This document shows, piece by piece, positions 57,963-64,000 of a stretch of 64,000 nucleotides of DNA (position 1 is the stretch's first letter; every line of letters starts with the position of its first letter). The notes beneath the pieces are model-generated. The model had not been told where the DNA came from and made no database searches. It saw only the letters and a program-made list of their open reading frames with translations. The stretch comes from Eledone cirrhosa. Lineage: Eukaryota > Mollusca > Cephalopoda > Octopoda > Eledonidae. The stretch is taken from contig OZ024743.1 of NCBI GenBank assembly GCA_964016885.1, forward strand, positions 184,631,903 to 184,695,902, given 5' to 3'. A program made the translations under genes and the position numbers.

Positions 57963-58725
57963 CAGGGTAACAGAGGAAGGCAACATCCACACCTGCTTCT
58001 ATAAAAAATCCGCCAGCAGGGACCTGTTCGTACATTTCAGATCGGCCCTCCCACTCGGTGCCAAGTTCGGATACATAAAGAACGAACTGGCACGTATCAA
58101 GAACAAATGCACCGACGCCAGAGACCGAGACACACACACCACACATTTCCTGGAAGTACTCAAACTGAACGGATACATGACATCCACCACAAACCGTGCC
58201 AGAAAGAACAGAGGACACCACACCCGAGGCACTAACACTTGCTTCCTGAAGCTCCCACACTTCAGTGAAGAAACAACAACAGCCATCCGCAGAGCCATCA
58301 GACGAGAAGGTCTGGATATTCAACTGGCCCATTCGGGTCCTTCTTTGCGCGGACGGCTAGCTAAGAGACACTCCACCAGACATGACAACTGCTGCAGACT
58401 AGCCAACTGCCCCATCAACGACACAGACCTATGCCACCAGGCTTACGTAGTTTACAGACTAGAGTGTGACAAATGCAACAACTTCTACGTAGGTAGCACC
58501 ACCAGACCACTCCACATAAGAATAAAAGAACACCTCAATACTAACGCTTCCTCATTTAAGAAACACCTAGTTAAATGCAAAAACACTGATAAAAACATAA
58601 CAGTTAGGATAGAAACTAAGGAAAGAAACCTCGGCAATCTTAGAATCAAGGAAGCACTCATTATAGATAGAACACATCCACCAATCAATAATAGACTAGA
58701 GCTCAACACCCAATTTATAACCTGA
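57963..58725 (+). CDS. PLE GIY-YIG endonuclease region (open, 5'-truncated)
   Basis: Open from the (TA)n junction at about 57960 to TGA at 58723-58725, with an internal Met at 58177. It reads 'CFYKKSASRDLFVHFRSALP' and 'GAKFGYIKNELARI' (post-RT linker), then 'CCRLANCPINDTDLCHQAY' (Cys/His motif), then GIY-YIG: 'VVYRLECDKCNNFYVGSTTR', 'RIKEHLNTN' and 'IKEALIIDRTHPPINNR'. The GIY-YIG core here is VVYR...FYVG, with the conserved Arg and Glu present. No frameshift in 254 codons suggests a fairly young copy. The RT part is missing. A member of a PLE family different from the one at 61.9 kb. Confidence 0.8.
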
Positions 58726-59170
58726 TAGGGCCTCTAGCCCCACTTTACACACCCCACACACACGCACGCGCACACCGCAACTTATTCTCTCTCACACATA
58801 CACACACAAAACCAGTTCTAACACCAGATAACACCTACCCCCCACTTTTACGATTAGACCTATCTTCCCACACTCACACACACACACCCACATACCTACA
58901 CCTTCATGCTTTCTCCCACACACATATACAGGCACGCATATAAAATTTAAAAAACACAACAAAAACAAAAACAAAACATAAACAAACCCCTCTTAAAGGG
59001 AGACTACTCTTTATCCACCTAATTTTAATTCTTTGATATTAAAGTTAGAACAGATACTCTATACTATTTCCGGTCAGCATGGCTTCATTAGAAATTTAAA
59101 GACGCTGGCCTGAGACCTTTACATCCCTCCGAAGAAGAGATATTATCTCGAAAATTAAGGACATTTAAAT
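58726..59170 (+). mobile_element. 3' non-coding end of the 58-kb PLE piece
   Basis: CA-rich at 58740-58930. Then 59085-59170 has 'ccctccgaagaagagatatt' and 'atctcgaaaattaaggacat', with a hairpin agagat/atctc followed by GAAAA, resembling a decayed hammerhead-type terminal motif. Confidence 0.45.
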
Positions 59171-59319
59171 AAATTCAAGGTGAAAGACGAATTCACATCA
59201 ATATCTTTCACTATTGCATTCTTTTTTCTATGTCCATATCTGCATTGTCTTGGCCTCATTACACATATTCTAACGTTTATACCTCATTACACAATGCTTC
59301 AAGTGAACTATAACCTCCT

Positions 59320-59322
<3 letters not shown>

Positions 59323-59363
<41 letters not shown>

Positions 59364-60085
59364 GGAAAAGAATGAAACGAAATTTCATTTCTCACTCTTA
59401 GTACGGCTGATACTTAAATGTAAGTATGTATACGTACATACATATATGTATACAGACGTGCAGTAGTATGTATATATATACATACATGCACACATATATA
59501 TATGTACGTATGGGTTTACCGAACATTTATTATAATGTTCGGTTTGTTTGTAAACAAACAGCCATACGTACATATATATATACATACTACTGTACACATA
59601 TATGTATGCACGTATACATACTTACACACATATATATATATACACACACACACACACAAAACCACGCGCACACATACAAAAACCCACGCAACGCCTGTAC
59701 TCGCACACATACGAACGTACACACCAAATACACAGAAAACATATATAAAAAATATATATATACATGTGTGTGTGTGTGTGCGCGCGCGTATACATATAAT
59801 TATATAAACGTATATAAATATACACACATAAATACGTATATAACGCGCGCGCAAACACACCCACATGTAAATACACATATGTTCGCTAAACGTACGTCAA
59901 CCAAAACACAAAATACACATAAACATACACCCTACATACGTGCAAAGCCGCATACACACAAACGCAAAACTCACGTATACACATAACCATATACACATAT
60001 ACCAGTATATATAATATAATATATACGCCTATAACAAATACAAGCAAATATACGTACTAGAAAGTAATACATATATATATAATAT
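59323..60085. repeat. (TA)n and cryptic CA/TA/CG simple sequence
   Basis: (TA)n at 59323-59361, then about 650 bp of cacata/tatacg repeats. It includes a palindrome at 59518-59543 (accgaacatt...aatgttcggt) flanked by 'tgtacgtatgg' and 'ccatacgtaca' inverted arms. No genes. Confidence 0.8.
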
Positions 60086-60431
60086 ATATAAGTGGAAGGG
60101 ATATTTAATTTGTTGGAAATTCAACAAATATAAAAGTTTATAACTGATTCAGAGCACTCGACAGTTTTCTGTAGTAAATATTCAATGATATTAAATAAAT
60201 GGAAACTATATTTATAAAAACTCTATTAATCTCAGAACAGAATTATTTAATTCTTGCAGACATCGTCAAAATTCTACATTCAGAACTATGTGTAATTGAT
60301 AATATTCCTATAAATCTTGAAAATGATCCTATTTTAATATATTAATATCTCTAAATCATAATATCTCTAATATTTGTAGTACTTTCACCTTTCAGCAAAA
60401 ATTTCTTATAATATATATATATATATATATA
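60086..60431. other. AT-rich, unrecognised
   Basis: No coding content. It may be decayed PLE terminal sequence ('cttgcagacatcgtcaaaat'), but I cannot support that. Confidence 0.4.
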
Positions 60432-60612
60432 TAATTGTTTCTACTTTAGGCACAAGGCCAGCAATTACCCAGTGCATTACTGGTACTTTATTTTATCGAC
60501 CCCGTAAGGATGAAAGGCAAAGTCAACCTCGGCGGGATTTGAACTCAGATCGTAAAGGGACGTAACTATGCTGGAAAGCATGGCGTCCGACCCTCTACCG
60601 ATACTGCCAATC
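60432..60612 (-). mobile_element. tRNA-derived SINE cut by a PLE insertion
   Basis: Minus-strand SINE from 'gtagaaacaatta' to 'ttggcagtatcgg'. The last few bases of its 5' end are missing, and the neighbouring PLE begins exactly there. Confidence 0.87.
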
Positions 60613-61240
60613 AAAAGATGGTTAAAAGAGTTCCAAGTATTTTATTATGCGCATTTCAAAAACAAATATCATCATGGGATGATATCCTCGTTCTCATCAG
60701 ATAAAATAGGGATACATGATATGAAGCTTAAAAAATACTTGTGAATAGTGAAGTTTAAATCAACATATGAAAAATAAATTAAGATTGATGTATGAGATTG
60801 GGAAAAAGTGAGGGGGAGTTAAGGAAGACGAAGAAATGAGAGTAAAGAATGGTGGTGGAGGAATATAAGAAGGAAGGATGAGAGAGGAGGAGAGATGGGT
60901 GATAGAGAGAGAGAGAGATAGCCTTTACAACTGAGAAAAATATATATATTGTCTCACAGAGAGAAATTAAAAAGCCGTTGGAAGATAATAGATAATTTAA
61001 AAGAATTTGAAATGAGGTTAATGAGATTTAGGCATGAATTTGAAATGCGGTTAATGAGGTTTATGCATGAAGAAAAAAGAATTAAGAATAATATTAAATT
61101 AAGGTTTGTATATTGAAGGGTTTAATAATATGTGCGAGGAAAAGAAATTATTAATATGTATTATTAAAATAAAAATATTAATGTTATTAAGGATATAATG
61201 TGAAAAGAAGGACAAGAATGAATGAGTTATGAATTTAGAG

Positions 61241-61600
61241 GAATTAGTTAGGGTTTAAGCTTGTTTTTATGTAATGTAATATGTGTACGTAAATAGCTTG
61301 TTTAAAAATGAGCGCAGAAGGTAAAGAAGAAAAGAATGTTTAAGGAAGAAAATATCTAACATCAAAAAATATATATGTTTACGAAATATTTTCTAATGGT
61401 AATAATATAATATATTAAAAGAAATTAGTTAGGGTTTAAGTTTGTTTTTATATATTGTAATATGTAAAAGTCAAATTAAGTATTAGTTTAAAACGAGCAT
61501 GAAAGGATGGAGGATATAAGACAAATTTAAGGAAGAAAAAATCTAACGTCAAAAAATTATATGTTTACGAAGGACTTCTAATGGTAATACTATAATGTAT
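61241..61600. repeat. Tandem duplication, period about 181 bp
   Basis: 'attagttagggtttaag' at 61243 and 61424, and 'aaggaagaaaa(t/a)atctaac' and 'tatgtttacga' in both units. Diverged by several indels, so not recent. Confidence 0.8.
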
Positions 61601-61901
61601 TAAAAAAATAATAATTTTTATGGCCAATGATATGATGAAAGATGGAAGAATGGATAATGTTGTGGTGAGTAATAATAAGAATTGAGAAGTAGTTAGGAAG
61701 AAAAGGTACAGATTAGAGGTTAAAAATTAAAAAGAAAAGAGGAAGAAAGGAAAATGATAAAGAGGAATGATATAGAATGAGTAAATTGTATTATATAATA
61801 TATAATAAATAATATTGAAATAAGGTAGAAAGATGGGTATATTTGCAAAAGATATATAAGCCTTTGAGAAAAAGGATTTTAAACTAGTACGGTATTAGAT
61901 A

Positions 61902-63196
61902 TTAGCTGTATACTTTATGGAATGTTTTGTGGAATTTAGGCAAGCAGAGAGAAAATAAATCCGTGCGTCTATTTATTATAGAATTGAAATTAGATATAAT
62001 GGTAAATTTCTCAGCTAGGCAGAGATTACATGTTCTGGATAGGGAGGAATTCAAGTAAGGAAAGGCAGAACAAACTTTTCTCCAAGAGATGTTATAGTTA
62101 ATATTTTTGTCTTTCAAGGACCATATGAGTTCCGAGAGTGCCGTGTTAGTTCTTTTAAGTTGGTATCTAAAAGACGAATTATGATTATAAAATCTAGCTT
62201 TGAAGGAGGTGGAACCGAAATAGGTAAAGGAATTGGTATCAGTTATAACCTTACATTCATAGACTAAGTTTTTATCAAGACAATTGTTATTAAGAGGACA
62301 TTTAGTTCTAACAGGGCAATTACAATTGCGATTAGAGAAATTAACAGAGTTATTAACAAGTGACCTAGTGTTATTTATAGGAGGAATTGGATTGGAGAAG
62401 TTATTTACGATAGGAATAATAGTTTCCTGATTTAGATTGGTATTATGAACATTCAACGAAGTTACGTTTGACGTCGTATTTAAGTTTACAGAATCTAGCC
62501 TAGAGTTAACAATGACTTCGGGAGTACTACTGCTATTATTATGACGCTCAGTGTTGGAACGATGTGATTTAATATTTAATATTTTATTGTTGTGTTTAGA
62601 GATAATGTTAGAGATGTTGGAAGAGGTGGAATAAGAAAATTTTATTGTATGTTTGTTAAAGATTTTACTATAGATATGTGAGGGAGGGAAGCATTTATCT
62701 AAGGCCCTAAAGAATAGTTTAGGAATATTATTATTAATAGAAATAGAGAAAGGAGCATTATACCAGATTATATTTTTGTATCTAGGTCTTTTATTTAAGT
62801 TATTGGAATGTTCATAATTAATTATTTTACTGTAAGACCTTCTAGGATTAGTTTCTTTACTGTATTTAATTTTATCAGGATAACCGGCTTTAGAAAGCGC
62901 ATTATTATAGTAATTGGCGTTAGCATCGAAGATATCTTTATTAGAGGATAGGTTTGATATTCTTTTTCCAATATTACTGACTATAGCATTTTTAATGTTA
63001 GTGGGGTGGTTAGATTTAAAATTAACATAATTTACATTCTCATTGTTTTTATGGTAAGGGTAATATAGGCCAGTGTCAAGATTAAGGGATATATCCAAGA
63101 AGTTAGCTAGTTTGACGTTCTTATCAAATTCAATTTTAAGGTTATGTTGCTTAAAGAGATCACGTATATTGTTCTTAATAATATTAAGGTTAACTA
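61902..63196 (-). CDS. PLE polyprotein C-terminal half: RT end, Cys motif, GIY-YIG
   Basis: One uninterrupted frame. It opens just inside the inverted repeat with 'NIIKNNIRDLFKQHNLKIEF', reads 'ANFLDISLNLDTGLYYPYHK' (end of RT) and 'SNHPTNIKNAIVSNIGKRIS', then 'WYNAPFSISINNNIPKLFFR' and 'ALDKCFPP'. An Asn/Ser-rich linker follows, then 'CNCPVRTKCPLNNNCLDKNL', GIY-YIG 'TYFGSTSFKARFYNHNSSF', 'ALSELIWSLKDKN', 'CNLCLAEKFTIISNF' and a terminal Cys/His region. PLEs retrotranspose with this RT and nuclease. The YIDD-bearing palm is missing, so this copy is not autonomous. The usual GIY Tyr is Phe in 'TYFGS'. AT-rich codon use, very Asn-rich. Confidence 0.85.
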
Positions 63197-63225
63197 ACTT
63201 GGAACTCTTTTAACCATCTTTTGAT

Positions 63226-63384
63226 CTTATATTATTTATACTCCAGTCCTACAAATCCGATATTTGCATTGCTTTATTGTACTACAATAAAACTCACCTC
63301 CTACATTAACTAGCTCCTTAACTGTTTGAGCGCTAACCCTCATATCGGATACCTTTTGATAGTCTTTAATTTTTCTTCTACAAC
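63226..63384 (+). other. Leader of the terminal PLE copy
   Basis: Non-coding AT-rich sequence preceding a plus-strand PLE reading frame. Confidence 0.4.
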
Positions 63385-64000
63385 ATGGATTATTACAACA
63401 TAACCACTTCAACTAAAGACATTCCTATACCTGGTAAATCTGAATTCACTAAACTTCTGATTGAAAAAAACTGACTCCTTTGTGAGATGGCTTAGATGGA
63501 TAGCTTTTTTCCACGACCAGCGCAAAAAAGGAAATTTCTATACTAAAGAACAACTTTCTTGATCATTTATTTAACTCTAGAAGAAATCCTCCTTCCAACA
63601 AAAATCTAGTGCAGTTCGAGGAAGAATTAACTAATATTATAAGAAGTCTTAAATTCAAGAGAAACCCTTACAGAGGACAAGAGCACCTTGTAAATCTCAA
63701 GAATACGATTTTAAACCTTAATTCCTCTAAAAATGTCTTAGTCCACTCCGACAAAACTAATAATTTATATGGTGTATCTAGGGATAACTACAATAACCTT
63801 ATCCTTAAGGAACTAAGGAAGAATTATCGTAAAACTAACCATGACAATTTGGAATCTATAAACTTTGAAGCTTCTGAGATTATGTCAAAACTTGGCATTG
63901 AAAAAAAGACCGAACCATTCCTCCCAAGAACTCCGAGGATAAATCTCAAGGATCATAAAAGTAATTTTCGAATGGAACTACCTGTTAGACTAATCGCCCC
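63385..64000 (+). pseudogene. PLE N-terminus and RT start, runs off the window
   Basis: ATG at about 63385 opens a short frame that shifts at an A run (about 63466) and again near 63545. The third frame is then open to the window end: 'LDHLFNSRRNPPSNKNLVQF', 'KFKRNPYRGQEHLVNLKN', 'SDKTNNLYGVSRDNYNNLIL' and 'PRINLKDHKSNFRMELPVRL'. The last part is the KDHK/RLI region that starts a PLE RT. The remainder lies beyond the window. The frameshifts may be real decay or assembly errors in homopolymers. Confidence 0.78.

Larger units (their letters stand above)
60610..63225 (-). mobile_element. PLE copy, 5'-truncated, bounded by a 29-bp inverted repeat
   Basis: The two ends (60610-60638 and 63197-63225) are exact reverse complements over 29 bases ('aaaagatggttaaaagag' is inside). 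The 3' non-coding region (60639-61900) carries 'ctgatgagaacgagg' on the minus strand at about 60690-60710, a 32-bp direct repeat at about 61009-61072 and a tandem pair of about 181 bp at 61241-61600. The coding part occupies 61902-63196. Confidence 0.8.

Overview
The window looks like nuclear DNA of a cephalopod, most likely an octopus. The evidence is intron-rich, AT-rich sequence with very many (TA)n and cryptic CA/TA microsatellites, several copies of a tRNA-derived SINE of the type I associate with octopus, young and old RTE-like LINEs, and a dense set of Penelope-like elements (PLEs). There are no prokaryotic-style operons, and nothing resembles a CRISPR array, an rRNA gene or a functional tRNA gene.

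Two host genes are present, arranged tail to tail. (1) NRDE2, plus strand, start codon at 3101 and stop at 21337. Twelve coding exons join in phase to about 1262 codons and give a full-length nuclear exosome/RNAi regulator with an acidic tract, a Lys/His-rich basic tract and the conserved NRDE-2 (HAT-like helical) region. (2) A PLP-dependent cysteine synthase of bacterial/fungal type, minus strand, eleven coding exons from 40865 down to 24978. It has a PLP lysine, a TAGNTG substrate loop and a GTGGT phosphate loop, and it has no regulatory CBS domains. Its 5' exon is not recognised in the window.

The rest is repeats. 1-2400: a LINE fragment split by a SINE with a clear target-site duplication, and an inverted partner. 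3300-21000: NRDE2 introns with SINEs, RTE tails and old LINE pieces. 21.3-25 kb: the convergent intergenic region, with a foldback element and a TTAA-flanked MITE that contains a SINE. 25-41 kb: cysteine synthase introns with degraded RTE copies in opposite orientations, MITEs and SINEs. 41.7-52.2 kb: four young RTE-like LINE copies in strictly alternating orientation (+,-,+,-), each junction sitting on a TA microsatellite; one copy has a 961-codon open frame with a PHD-type C4HC3 zinc finger after the reverse transcriptase. 52.2-64 kb: a cluster of at least six PLE pieces (GIY-YIG endonuclease and/or RT), a canonical hammerhead ribozyme motif at about 57.86-57.91 kb, a 104-bp almost perfect palindrome, and a PLE copy bounded by a 29-bp inverted repeat.

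The two genes are ordinary housekeeping genes with no evident functional link. The most notable biology lies in the mobile DNA: inverted LINE pairs, PHD fingers inside a LINE polyprotein, and ribozyme-bearing PLE sequence. All calls come from reading the sequence; none has been checked by a database search.
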